Shown here piece after piece: positions 10,351 to 22,374 of a stretch of 64,000 nucleotides of DNA. A model generated the notes under the pieces. It did no database searches. It was not told the origin of the DNA and saw only the letters and a list, made by a program, of their open reading frames with translations. The position numbers and the translations under genes are program-made. Position 1 is the stretch's first letter. Every line of letters starts with the position of its first letter. Source of the DNA: Sphagnum magellanicum (Eukaryota; Streptophyta; Sphagnopsida; Sphagnales; Sphagnaceae); NCBI GenBank assembly GCA_021904315.1, contig CM038919.1, positions 7,068,001-7,132,000 on the forward strand. The letters are read 5' to 3'.

Positions 10351-13300
10351 TGCAATACCTAAACGTTTCTAATCAAGTTTCTTTCACATAATAGAATACT
10401 ACCTTGGTTTTGGTTCACAATACTTTCATCCTTTTTTATTTAGGGTTATGATTTAATGCAATACCTTCATATTGTTGACATTGTGGTGGTGGTTGGCCTA
10501 GATGTAATTCTTCACTATGTATGTTGATTTAATGCAATACCTTCATTTTTTGCCATTGTGGTGGCTAGCTTAAGTGTAATTTCACACTATGTACGTTGTT
10601 TTGGTACAATACCTTCATTTTGTTTCATGTGTGGTGGCTAGCCTAGATGCAATTCCCTCATCAATTGTACCAGATTTTGCACCTCAAGAGGTTCCTCCTC
10701 CAATTCAAGATGAACATGGAGATGCAATGGAAGATAATGAATGGGTTCACAAAGGTTCAAGATGGTGTTGCAAGTTGGATGCATGCACTAATTCTTATGA
10801 GGCCAAATGGTTGTTCTGTCAGCATTTGGAGTGAACACACTCCTTTCAAATGCAAAGGGGGAAATCAGGGCATCTAGATACTCATTTTGGGGGGCCTAGG
10901 CAACAAGATCACAGTTCTATAAATGTTCATATTTTGAACAACCAGCATGCAAGGCAAAAGCATAATGAAAAGAAGGCCCTTGATTAAATGAAAAAGAAAG
11001 AAAAATTAGAGTGGGATGAACTTCAAGCCCAAGCGTAGCAAATGCCATAGGTTAGGGGGCCTTTGTTGGTATGTTTAGCCTTTGAGATGTTGTTGGGCAT
11101 CATTGGGATTCTAGCATGGAGGGTGGGGTTCATCCCACAAAGTGCATGGGTGCACATTGAAAAGGATGAAAACCTTTTTGAGGCAATTTGGGCAAGCAAA
11201 GTTGCCTATGCAAAACTTCTGAAAGTTGCATGGGGCGCTTGGCATTGGACATTAAAGTCCAATAAACGTAATTAAACCAAAGAAATGAATGCAATATCCA
11301 AGTATCATGATTCCAAAATTATTCATGGGTGATGTATTTCCATACTTATACTTTTTTTTTATTTACATTGTTTGCATCTTAACATTGGAATCTTTTTCTA
11401 AAAAAATAATTAATTAATTATTTTTATAGGTTTTGAGGCAAAACAAAGGAGGCTTTTGTTCTAGATGTAATTTGACTTGCGCTCGAGCATCCTTAACTAT
11501 CTACTCATCATCATGCAACAAAAACTATAGAAGCTACAACAAAGTATTGCACCAATATGGGCATTGCTTTTAGTTCATCCTCCTCGAAGGGATAATTATA
11601 GATATAACTTTAGTGCACATACGCACCATTTTTGTATCGAGCCAATATAGATTAACTTAACATGATATATTTTTGACACCATCATTTTTGGAGTGTGGTT
11701 ATTTGAACATTTTTGTATCAATTTGCTTATTTTAATTTTGACCTTTAATTTTGGGATTTTTAGATTTTGGGATCATCTTATGCCATGTTACACACAATAC
11801 CCCCATCCACCACAAATGGATTACATTTTTACTATAAACCAAATGAGCAATACCTTCATTATCCTTATCATGAAATACTCGCACAATAATTTTAAGGAAA
11901 AAATGTAATTTAATATTTTTATATAATTACATTGCCCATTTTCATGAAAGGACCCCTTGGTGCATAAACTAGTTTGTCTATGCGAGTATTGTAAACTTTT
12001 GATCTTCTTTTGTTTATGGTGGGTTTTCCATAAAATGTTTCAAGTTGCAATACCCACATATCAACCAACTCATGTTCATGTTCCATTACTTTAATCTAAA
12101 CTTTTGCCTGATATATGTTTCAAATAAATAGGGGGGACCTTAGGTTTAAGGTTTAGGGAAATTAAACCCACCTTTTTATCATTAATTGTTTTAAGGTAAC
12201 CTTTTTCCTAACATTTATATTATGGTTGGGGTCCCCCACCCCAAATTAGGTCTAAAACACAAGTTGATAGTCTTCACACAATTTAGGGTTATGCAAAAAT
12301 AATTTGAAAATTAAGTTTAACACTTAGTTTTAAAAAATTGTTAAATTCCACCATTAAAGTTATGCAACCAATTCTTTTTGTGTTTATTTAATTTAAGGTC
12401 AATGTAGGTATTTTTTGTTGCATACAAAGGTTTCAGCTCAACATTTTAAGCTTCATTATATAGTTATGTTTAATTTTTCAAATTTAAACCTATGCATCCA
12501 TTAAATTGTAATGTCTACATGATGAGGGTTAAAGTTTTTAATTTGTAATACCATACCTTATCACCCTATGTTAGATCCCAAATGCATGCCCCAACCCCAA
12601 ATTACAATACCTAGGTAAATCTATGTTATGTAACCCCCTTGATTTAATAATGAAAAAAAAATTCCCCTCATCATCTAAGGTTATTTAAGTACATCTTGTT
12701 ACCAAATGCAATACTTGCATCTAGTGTATAAAAAAATAGGAAGTATCCAAAAGATACCTAGTTTAAAAACTTAACCAATTATCAATGTCTTCATCTTTAG
12801 GTGTAAGCATTGACTATGGGCATGTCCCAATTTTTCCAAACCTTAATTTGCAATACCTACGTTGTTTGTAGTGAGTTTTAGGGTGATCATTAAGGCAATT
12901 TTGCATTTATTACTGTAATGTAAAACTATTAGTCTACCATAGTAAGCTTATCATTATACCTACATAAATCTATATTGTGTACGTCACCAAAAGTCCCCTT
13001 TTGGTTAATAAATATTTATTATGTAGATATTACAAAAACTTAATCCCTCATCATCTAGGGTTACTTAGGGGGATCTTGTCCACCAAATGTAATACCTACA
13101 TTTAATGGATCGAATGCAATAGGAATGATCAAAATATATTTATAATTAAAGCAAGTCATCATTCTAATAAAAAAAGGTAAGATAATACCCGCATTAAGTG
13201 GTCAAATCCCCCTTTGGAAGGAGTAGGGAATTTGTAATACCTTCATCTAATGTAATTTATATTCATGAAATATATGAAATTATATGCAATACATGTATTA

Positions 13301-13450
13301 GTGCCCGTTACCCTTTAACTGTGATATACTATAAACCTTGCAATACCTGCATGTAAGACCAATTAAATGTCATAAGAAAGAAGATGGGTAAGCATTACTT
13401 GCATATTGACATGGTGATTTTTATACAATTGACTTGCAATACCCACCTTT
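10350..13450 (+). repeat. Tract peppered with the word GCAATACCTKCAT
   Basis: About twenty variants of CAATACC(T/C)(T/A/G)CAT occur on the plus strand, for example near 10354, 10459, 10535, 10607, 11803, 11850, 12048, 12605, 12703, 12853, 13092, 13187, 13230, 13345 and 13437. Between 10440 and 10665 they form three tandem units of about 75 bp that also share GTGGTGGCTAGCCTAGATG. The same word, on the minus strand, recurs in each unit of the 14740-15300 array, which links this tract to the neighbouring MULE. Confidence 0.65.
10647..11275 (+). pseudogene. Decayed ORF with a C2H2-type zinc-finger pattern, probably transposon-borne
   Basis: The frame from 10647 reads a proline-rich lead (VPPPIQDEHGD) and then WCCKLDACTNSYEAKW, followed by CQHLE and, past a stop, a histidine: a C-x4-C-x12-H-x5-H finger. 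Downstream, readable past further stops, come GGPRQQDHSSINVH and NEKKALD with KKKEKLEWDELQAQA, which looks like a basic coiled segment, and another open stretch at 11063-11275. The stops show that it is not functional as read. I do not recognise a named family. Its setting inside repeat DNA next to a MULE suggests a passenger or accessory ORF of a transposon, but that is inference. Confidence 0.4.
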
Positions 13451-13679
13451 ATATGACATTTGAATGAGATATTCTTGTTTGGGAATTTTAAAAGATATGT
13501 GTTATATAACCTTAACAATGTAACTTTAACTTTCAAACCTTATATGTTCACTAATAAAAAAATCAATGCATTAACACGTAAATAATCTATTTTTTAACGT
13601 AATTGTAATATGATACACATTTTAATAATGGAAAATTAAAATGGGGGATAAGTACAAATAAGTTTGTGTTGTTTTTTTT

Positions 13680-16540
13680 CATTCATGAACCCTCTTCTTA
13701 CGAATATTTCCATGTTTTAACATCGTTTCATTCCAATCCTTCATCCGATGCACTGACTTACCAAGTCCATTATTTATGCAATGAAATACCATGTTGAGAT
13801 GCATGATTTCATTCACCTTGGAAAGGCGAATACCTCGTAGATCTGTTGCAATATCATGTAACAATGATGTGGTGTGGTCTATGAGTTGAACCCCACCTTC
13901 TTTGACTTCATTGATGATCTTTTGCATTATGTCACCCATTCGAGTAAATGCTTTCTTTGTGGGGGTGGATGAACTTGAAGGTTTGTTATGATCTTTTTTT
14001 TTTTTCACATTGGGAAGGTATCATCTAGTGTCATAAGCCCGCACATATCAACAACCCATGGTTCTTCATAGTGATCTTTATCAGCCTCTTCATCATCAAA
14101 TTCATTGTCATAAATGTGCAAATAAGTAGTGTTTGCAAACATGGTGGCAAAACCTCCATGATCAGATCCACACCATGTCCCACAATATTAAGTGATATTT
14201 TATTAATTGAGATAGGTACATGTAAGAAGAATGGCAACTTGATGTTTGCACAAGTTTCCATGCATAACCCATTCACATGTGCAACAAACATATTTGGTGA
14301 AAGGAAGTGGGACCTTGTATGTCATATTCAGATGTTGTTGGTTTCATACCATCCATGCATGGCCAATTTCATTCAAATCATCTATCCCATGGGTGACATT
14401 GGTGTGAGGGATCAATGTGGCCTTTTCAACGTTCGATTTCACAATGTGTTCCACAACTTTATTTTTTATGAACTTGTGTTTTTTCATTTCAGCCATGTGC
14501 ATGTAGTTGTTTTATAATTGTTGTTGTGAATTTCCACACTAATTAATCAATTCATTGACTTTGAAGCCTTTTTGTTTCCAAAGAAAACCAATGTTTCAAT
14601 GCCCCATCGTAATATTGAATTGATGTTTGTGTGACCTGGTTTGAATGTGGCATTTGTTAAAACCCCACCATTCACAAATCTACAACAAAATACAATGTGC
14701 ATCCATAAATTATCGTGTAGGCATTGCATCTCCCTCTACCATATATAGTGTGGATTAGGGTCATAATGTGGGTATTGTATTTTGCCCCCACATACATTGT
14801 GCATCTTTAAATTATCATGTAGGTATTGCATTTAGGGCTCCCACATATAGTGTGGATCAGGGTCATGATGTGGGTATTGTATTTTGCCCCCACATACATT
14901 GTGCATCTTTAAATTATCATGTAGGTATTGCATTTAGTGCTCCCAAATATAGTGTGGATTAGGGTCATAATGTGGGTATTGCATTTCGCCCCCACATATA
15001 GTGTGCATATTTAAATTGTCATGTAGGTATTACATTTAGTGCTCCCACATATTGTGTGGATTAAGGTCATAATGTGGGTATTGCACTTCGCCCCCACATA
15101 TAATGTGCATATTTAAATTGTCATTTAGGTATACATTAGTGTTCACACATATAGTGTGGATTAAGGTCATAATGTGGGTATTGCATTTCGCCCCCACATA
15201 TAATGTGCATATTTAAATTGTCATTTAGGTATACATTAGTGTTCCCACATATAGTGTGGATTAAGGTCATAATGTGAATATTGCATTTTGCCCCCATATG
15301 GGATTGCTAAGTCCATCGTTGGTTTTCTACCTTAATTCAAGGAGTGAATATTTTGGGATATGCACAACATGGTGGAACAACAATAATGGATTGAGTTTTT
15401 TCATGTATCAACTTGGAAAAAATAGGTTCAAATGTATCGAGTCCATGAATCACCATGCAAATGTTGGGTGAAGCTTCCAATGATTTTGTTTCTTTCACGA
15501 GTCATGAAGGTTTCAATCCTTTCATTTGGTTCAATGGGCATGTACATGACGATGTGAAGGTCATCCAATATTGCACGTCGTACCCCATTGTCTCTGATTT
15601 TTTTATTGAACGTAAACGCCAAGCCTTCAAGACATGCCATGCACAAAGGTAAATGAGCACTTGATCTTCGCCCCGCACAATGCTAACCATGCATAAAATA
15701 CCAATTTATTATCATTTCAACTAATAACAATATTTATAATGGAGAATGTGGGATGAAATTTTGAAATTGTTACATGTACATAAAAGTTCAAAAAGGTAGA
15801 ATGAAAATAAATCTCATCGCAATGTTCATAACTCTTGTGGAGCATCATCAACGATGAAACATGAAGGTTTCCATTTAGGCTTATTCCTTAATAATTTTGT
15901 TTTCAAAGGAGTTAACCATTCCACTAAATCATTGCATGTTTGGCAACTTGTAATGATCCATGCAACCGACACTTTGGTGCGTTGTGCATCAAACACCATC
16001 AATGTGAACAAGTGAAATTTCACATCATTGGTGCCAAAGGTGGCATCCACTGAGATTACCCCATTATCAACTAATGAAACCATGGCTTGCAATTGAGATG
16101 GGGTTTGTATCTTATTATGAATGGGACATGAATCCCATTATTTTCACTTGCATTTTGAAAATAAAACATATCATTTGGGTGATTAAATGCCCATGCGCGA
16201 AAGGAAATGGCTGGATTTTTGTGTAAATGTCAATTCCCTCTTTTGTGTTTATGACCCAAGTAAGCAATGTTTTGTTACCTAATGAAATCATCCCTTGTCA
16301 TCACTTCTCCTGCATTGATTCTAACCCACCATATTGCTTTATGTTTGTTATATATTTGTTTGATGGTGTAGCTTAAACCATGTTTCAAGAATATAATACA
16401 TCTAAGATACCATAAAATGAAAATGTCATTAGAAACAACATTGACACAAAAAGGGAATAGAATCCCATGGAATGGAATGAGGAGCACAAAAAAATTCTTT
16501 TTCCATAAATAGTCCCCCAAGCATTTTATTTTCCTTGTAA
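13680..16540 (-). mobile_element. Decayed MULE (Mutator-like) transposon, transposase on minus strand
   Basis: Minus-strand pieces in order: 16092-15826 reads GVISVDATFGTNDVKFHLF and PSCFIVDDAPQEL, the two Asp-bearing blocks of the MULE DDE domain. 15690-15430 reads YLCAWHVLKAW, the C..H block between catalytic residues. 14290-14200 reads CTCEWVMHGNLCKHQV, a SWIM zinc finger (CxCx..CxH). 14200-13680 is the C-terminal tail (DMCGLMTLDDTF, lysine run). The frames are broken by several shifts and stops, and the part between the C..H block and the SWIM finger is interrupted by a tandem array (14740-15300). Long terminal inverted repeats were not found by eye. The element is inactive as read. Confidence 0.8.
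14740..15300. repeat. Six tandem units of 100-102 bp inside the MULE
   Basis: The block starting TCATAATGTGGGTATTG recurs at 14761, 14863, 14965, 15067, 15167 and 15267 (spacing 102, 102, 102, 100, 100). Each unit also carries CCCCCACATA and GTCATGTAGGTATTGC. On the minus strand each unit contains two CAATACC words, the same word as in 10350-13450. Confidence 0.85.
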
Positions 16541-16951
16541 AATAGGACCCTCGTCATAACCTCCTTCCCAAATCCCTAAGAACATGCCACTACCTTATCA
16601 TCAAGGTATTAACTACGAGCTTAGTAGCTTCATCTTTTGATAAATAGGAAATGATAAGTACAACTTATAACTAGTAACTATAAAATTATTACGATGCCCA
16701 CTATATTAGCTAGGTTTCTAGATTGTCCCATTAACAAGGACTTTGGACCTTAAAAGTTTAAAACTTAAACATAGAACTTTAGAAACCATAAACATTGTCC
16801 AAATTTAGGACCCTAGAGCCCTTACCCAATTCCCTATAACCTAGACCCTATAAATATCTTTAAAACCCATGGGGTTTGGTTGTTGGTCAGGTCCAAGTCC
16901 ATATAGACCCATCGAGTTCAGTTCTAAAGTTGGGTTTGACTCCATCTAGAA
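16541..16951. other. Spacer between MULE and MTPSL 3' end
   Basis: No gene seen. The part next to 16952 is probably the 3' untranslated region of the terpene synthase gene. Confidence 0.4.
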
Positions 16952-19581
16952 TCACAACTGAAAACGAGCACTTTTGGAGTGATATTCATGAGTTGCGCTG
17001 ATAAGACTAGTGCACCCTATGATATATTGTTCAATGGCGGCTATTTGTGAAGGAGTGATGTCATTGTTGTTTTGTGATAAAACTCGTAGTTCTATGATTG
17101 CAGATTGAACTTCATCAAGTTTATCTATTAACATTTGATTAACAAGTTCTGCTGCTTTGTTGTAGGAGGTCCCTTCTTCCTTCCCAAAAATGATCACCAA
17201 ATTATACATTTCTCCATTCATAAACTCCTGTCATGCCATCAATTATATTCTTCACATCAATATAATTCAAACATTCAAAAATTCATGTGCAATAATATGT
17301 TTAACCATGTTTGTTACTAATTTGTAATGCTTTATCATGCAAATATAATTGGTAAACATTTTAATTTACTTCCTTATTCATCACTTCTTCAATGTTCCGA
17401 ATCCATAAAGGTTTTTTGCTTTAATATATATGACAAACTAGATGTTTTTAGAACTTGCCCATTTGCCTAACAAGGATTGCCTTTTGTAATCATAATTATA
17501 TTCATGAATGCACAATTTTATGCAACAATAATATCATATCTTGCTTATTGTCATATGAGAAGATTAAATCAAATAACTCATATTGAACAACCTTTTTAAA
17601 TTAGGGTAAAAACATTTAAATTGTAAAGTTGACAAGAAATTCAAAAAACCTTTTGAAATGAATAAATGTCATTGTGCCAACAAGCGACATCACCCGTAGC
17701 TTGGAGTAGGCGTTGCATTGGTGAACTGAAATATAAAGTGTTTGGTAGAAATACATCATCCACGTACTCCACAATTGCCTGTTAACAAATCCAACAAGTT
17801 TTAACGCCATGGGTATAAAACAAACAAATTTAAAAAAAAATCAAGATCAGGGATGGAATCGTGAATGGAAGACTATTGGATTGATTCAATGACTTGACCC
17901 ATTTTAGTATTTTCCCATTGCCTTTCCACTTGAAGTATTGAACAATATACAATTAACATTGAATTCACTTGAAAGATTCAATCCTATATACATCATAAAA
18001 GATTTGACAATGCATCACCCATGTACTAGTTGATGCATAATTTAATGTTTAACATCATTGTGGGTTGATCATTATATACCAGTGCTGCAGTCATGAATCC
18101 AAATTTATGTCTGTGAAACATATAAGTAGAAACTGATGGTTCTTTTTTGTGGAAAACGTTTCGCGCTTCAAAAAATTGCGAAAGCATAGATTCTTGTATT
18201 ATGTGTGCATATCTGAGGCTCCATTCTTTTGGCATTTTTGAGGTTGCTCTTGACCACAAGTTTGAAAAGGCTGCACAGACTGCAGAGACCTTGCGCTCAT
18301 CAAACTCTGCAAAATGTTCCAAAATGTTTGCAAATTTAGAAAATTTCAGGTTGTATGTGCATAGACAATGTGATCAAGCCCTTTAGTACAAACTACATGA
18401 TCCCTTAAAATATCATTTTGGGTCAATTAATGGAGTATTTTAAGAAATCAAAATGAGGTGTAACATACCTGAGTGTTGCAAAACTTGTGCAAGTACTTTT
18501 TCAGGAACATCCTTGGTTGATTTGCGGTCAATTTCATCAATGAAATATTTGCCGAGGTTTTCCTTGAGAATTTGGTCTTCGGGGAAGGATGAGATTATCA
18601 CAACCATTAGTTCCACAAAAAAATCCTCCAAGTCCTCCAAAGTGGAAGTACGCGCTTTGCAATCGACCGCATCATCTATAGCGTAAAGGAATTGGTAGAA
18701 TTCAAAGGCCCATTCGAGACGAGACAATTCAGCGGTTGGGTGGACAGCAACAGGTATAATTTGGGTAGTGTCTTTCTTGATATTGTCAAATGTTTCATCA
18801 ATTGTAGTATTGCCAAAATAGTGGTGGAACCATTGTTGAGCTGCTTGATCAGCTTCTGTTTCCAAAGGATTGCGCTTGTGATAAAATGGAGGTACAAATT
18901 TCGGAATAACGAAATCTTTGACTTGGTTGTGTTGTTGGAGTTTCAGGTCATCTAAGTGTTTCAGACCTTCCACTGCCTGCATGAGAAATATATAAATGTT
19001 TATGAGTTAGTAACTTGCAATGTATTGACAAGAGACTAAAGTAGTTGGAAAAGATTGAAAACATTAATTGAGTGGTGACTTGATGCTCATGTAGTGCCAT
19101 GTGACACTACCCATTGTAAACCAATACTATGTTTAATGAAAAAAGATAAAAAAGATTGTGAACGACATTCAATGCAGAGCTAACATGAGCACCACCTTAC
19201 AAACATCACCCCCTACACATTTATGTTAGTATGGAGTCTGCAGACAAACGCATTCAATCTAGTGTAACATGAAGAAAGAATTAATAAAAAGTTATTACAT
19301 GCTCCAAGTTTATAATTTTAGTGGGATGTTTGAGGGCGAATAACTAAATGTACCTGCGACTGAGCATGAACAACAGTCGTCGCCGAGGATGAAGAGTTAG
19401 GTCCGTAAGCTTTCATGCGGCCGAAGCCACCAGCACCACCAGTGTGTGTTCTGGACTGAAAGGCTTGGGAAGAGGAGCTGCTGAGCTCCAAAGCCAAGCG
19501 CGGTACGTTCATGGGGCTGATGCAAACTGCACCATGCAGTACACTGGAGACGGAATACAAAGGCAGGAGTTGTGCAGCCAT
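16952..19581 (-). CDS. Microbial terpene synthase-like protein (MTPSL), class I, five exons
   Basis: Exons on the minus strand: 19581-19354, 18976-18469, 18306-18080, 17778-17650 and 17179-16952. All junctions are GT/AG with matching phases, giving 439 residues. Exon 2 has the Asp-rich metal motif DDAVD (residues about 177-181, DDxxD form). Exons 4 and 5 together make NDIYSFQKE (about 357-365), the NSE triad. SARF near the C-terminus sits where class I synthases have the RY pair. The fold and length fit the MTPSL family of non-seed plants, which ionises prenyl diphosphates to mono- or sesquiterpenes; the product cannot be told from sequence. Residues 1-76 are Ser/Ala-rich and basic with few acids, like a plastid transit peptide, which suggests geranyl diphosphate as substrate (inference). 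I chose the MAAQLL start; an upstream in-frame ATG at 19692 lies near the likely transcript start. A decayed copy lies at 32150-36420 and a P450 at 27118. Confidence 0.9.
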
Positions 19582-19714
19582 GATGGGTACTGTTGGGAAG
19601 GAAGGAAGGAGGGAAGGAGATTGGTGTTGGAAGACGTGAAAGTGATTGGTGACTAAGAAAAATGGGCTGTAGATACATGCAAGACAGGGCAATGGGTTGT
19701 GGATAAGGAGAACC

Positions 19715-19724
19715 CTATTTTATA
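19715..19724 (-). promoter_or_regulatory. TATA box of the MTPSL gene
   Basis: TATAAAATAG on the minus strand, about 135 bases upstream of the chosen start codon. Transcription would begin near 19690, giving a leader of about 110 bases. Confidence 0.6.
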
Positions 19725-19893
19725 CCGAAAGGCGATAGGCTAAGTGCAAAATACCTCCCTATTAAACGGCTGCGATACACGTGCGGATTTTTAGCCCTTC
19801 ATGCTGCAGGCAGAAAGTGTGTGAAGGAACAAGGAACTCTCAGGAAGACTTTGTTTCAAATTCCTCAACTTGAGCGAATGTCGTCAACTGTAT

Positions 19894-19938
19894 CCTACGA
19901 CGGCCATCATTTTTAATTGTAATGATGACCGTCGTAGG
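19894..19938. other. 18-bp stem-loop about 200 bp upstream of the MTPSL transcription start
   Basis: CCTACGACGGCCATCATT (19894-19911) pairs with 19921-19938 with one mismatch around a 9-nt loop. It lies within the first of the duplicated upstream blocks. The second block keeps only GTCGTAGG, so the hairpin is not conserved there. Confidence 0.7.
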
Positions 19939-20512
19939 TGTTCTACGTGACGACTGCCCCAGGTGGGCCGTGGCATCTTTTCAAACGTCCTGCAGCGCTG
20001 CAGCAAGTGACGACCTAGGCAACGCCTTAGTAGGGGAGAACTATGGGTGGAAGTGGTCGCCATAATTTCAAGTGACGAGCAATCAGAACTGGTAGGCTAT
20101 ATTGGGGATTTTTTTTGGAATCCTTCCTTCATGGACCATTCCAAGTACAATTCAAAAAATAGTTACCTCAGCCTTACTATTTCCTTTTCTTATTAGCTTT
20201 TTTTAATAATTATTTCTCGCATTTCTTAATAACTAGGCTGCCTCCATTTCATAACTCTTTCACTTTTTTTCCCTATCCATCAACCTGGATATGACGAAAA
20301 CAAATTAACACGTGTCTTTGCGTGTCCATGAAATGTATATTAATTTAAATTAAATTTTGTCATCCACATAAATAATGATGAATTAAAGCAATGCACAACA
20401 CAAAAAGGCCGTCATCTCTGTGTTCATTAAAGGGCATAGAATTGAGTTTTCACTTGATGAATTGAGTGAGCAAAAACAAACTAATGAGTTAAATTTTAAA
20501 ATAAAATAAAAA

Positions 20513-20536
20513 TTATATATATATATATATATATAT
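20513..20536. repeat. TA dinucleotide microsatellite
   Basis: About 12 TA units in AT-rich DNA between the duplicated upstream blocks. Confidence 0.9.
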
Positions 20537-21359
20537 TACTCTTTACTTGTCTCAATGCATTTTTTTTTCTGTCTCCTCTTTCCTTTATTTACTTGTTTTG
20601 AGTGAACCTTGTTCAAGAAAGAACATTTGAAAAAAATATAAAAAAATTATAATAATAATAAAAGGTTGAATATTGCTGCTAGTGCGCAGCAGCATGGAGC
20701 TCAAATTATTTTATTTAAAAAATGGTAAAAAACTCCCTACAAATATCACATGTTTTTTGTTTTTTCATTTTATAAAAAAAAATGGCCAAGCTGCTAAAAT
20801 TCGCTACAATAAAAAAACACCACATTAGAACGTGCGGAATAGTACCCTTGTAAATAAAAGTAGTCCTTTATTCTACAGGCACACAAGATTGGGCTCTCCA
20901 GAGGGTCTATTTATGTCAAATTCCTCAAGTAGGACCGCTGTCAATTAACCCCAGTATAAATTACCTTAAATGATGAGTGTCGTAGGTGGCCCGTGGCATT
21001 TTTTCAAAAGTGCTGCTACAAGTGGCGACTCCAAGGAAATCCCTAGGTGTAGAAGTGATCAATTTAATTATTTTATTTCGAAAAATGGCGAAAATTTCCC
21101 TCGAAACCACGTTTTTATTGGGTTTTTTTAAATTTTCAAGTTGCAAAATTTCGCCACCATAGAAAAAAAACCTCCACATTAGAATGTGCAGAATATGTAG
21201 TTGCCATTACCACGTGTTTAAAGAAAAATAGGTAGTCTTTTATGCTACAGGGCACAAATGTGTAGAGCCCGTAGCCTGCAAAGGAATGGCCTGGAGCCTG
21301 AGATCACAGCTGAAAATTAAGGAATGTCTGCATACTTTCCTCTGCATAGAACACATGCC

Positions 21360-21698
21360 CTACCGTACCGCCGCGCTCATTTCACACCAATATTAATTAT
21401 TTTAGGGGTACTGTGAAAAAAATAAAATTCTGAGGGGGGAAGTGCGAAATGTGAAAAAAACAAAATTAATTAATTCTACGGTGTAAATGCGAAAAGGCAA
21501 AATGCTCAAATATATATTATAATTATATATATTATAATTCCAGGGTGCGAGCAGCCCCCTGGGCCGTGGCAGACCCATTGAAGTGTGAAATGACAGACCA
21601 TTGTAATTAATTATTTGTGGGTCGATGCGAAAATGAAAATCGTCCAAAATTAAATATTTCGCACCGGGTGGTGTGAAACGAGCGCGGCGGTATGGTAG
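21360..21698. mobile_element. Small non-autonomous element with about 30-bp terminal inverted repeats
   Basis: CTACCGTACCGCCGCGCTC, then TTTCACACCA, at 21360-21389 is repeated inverted at the right end (to 21698) with two mismatches. The interior is AT-rich, repeats GTGCGAAA/TGCGAAAA words and has no long reading frame. Possible target duplication is TA or longer; the superfamily is not decided. The terminal repeats are far more GC-rich than the interior. Confidence 0.65.
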
Positions 21699-21819
21699 TA
21701 GTTTCTGTTTTTTCCCATTCCTTTTTGGCTGCACAACCAACAGCAGACTCAAATACCTGCCTAGCAGCCAAAGCTGTTGGCACCCCCCATCTCAAGCCCA
21801 TGGAGATTTCCTTAATAAC

Positions 21820-22350
21820 TGTGCTTTGTTGTATGTTGTCTTTGTACAAGTGGCAATTTCAATTTTGGGGGCCTGATTTCCTTGGTTTTGAATACATCTA
21901 TTTGTGTCATTCTACGGATACTTTCTTTTTATGCTTTCTTTATGTGAGGGGCAATTTCAGTTCTGGTGTGCCCTGATTTCATTAGTTTTCAGTATGTCAT
22001 GTCCAATAACCATGCTTCCTTTGTATGCTTTTTTGGTGCAAGCGGCAATCGCAGTTCCTGAGCCCTGATTTCCTTAGTTTTGAATATGTTTGTTCACGTG
22101 TTCACATCATAGTATTGGTGTTTCTTTGTATACAGTCAGCAATCTCAAGCCCTGATTTCCTTGGTTTTTAATGTTTATTTGCATCGTAGTAACAGTGTTT
22201 TTGGCATGCTTTCTTTGTACAAGTGGCAATTTCAATTCTTGTGTCCTTATTTTCTTAGTTTTGAATGTTTATTTGTGTCATTGTAACTTATGCTTTCTCT
22301 GTACAAGTGACAATTTTCATTCTTGTGCCCTGATTTTCTTAGTTTCCAAT
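21820..22350 (+). repeat. Six diverged tandem units of about 84-96 bp
   Basis: The block TTTGTACAAGTGGCAATTTC then GCCCTGATTTCCTTAGTTTTG recurs with anchors near 21844, 21940, 22036, 22129, 22217 and 22301. Spacing shortens from 96 to 84. No coding function is likely. Confidence 0.8.
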
Positions 22351-22374
22351 TACATGGGAGTGTCTAGTATGTAA

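Larger units (their letters stand above)
19855..21250. repeat. Diverged duplicated segments upstream of MTPSL
   Basis: A block at 19855-20045 (CAAATTCCTCAA, GTCGTAGG, GCCCGTGGCAT-like, CAAGTGACGAC) recurs at about 20915-21056. A second block at 20700-20890 (ATTATTTTATTT, CCACATTAGAA, GTGCGGAATA, TAGTC.TTTAT.CTACAGG) recurs at 21058-21247. Similarity is obvious but well short of identity. No gene lies in 19730-21350. Confidence 0.65.

Noticed and set aside
19318-19692. Start of MTPSL at the upstream ATG (19692)
   Set aside because: It lies at the expected transcription start for the TATA box at 19720, and MAAQLL at 19581 begins a typical transit peptide; kept only as an alternative.
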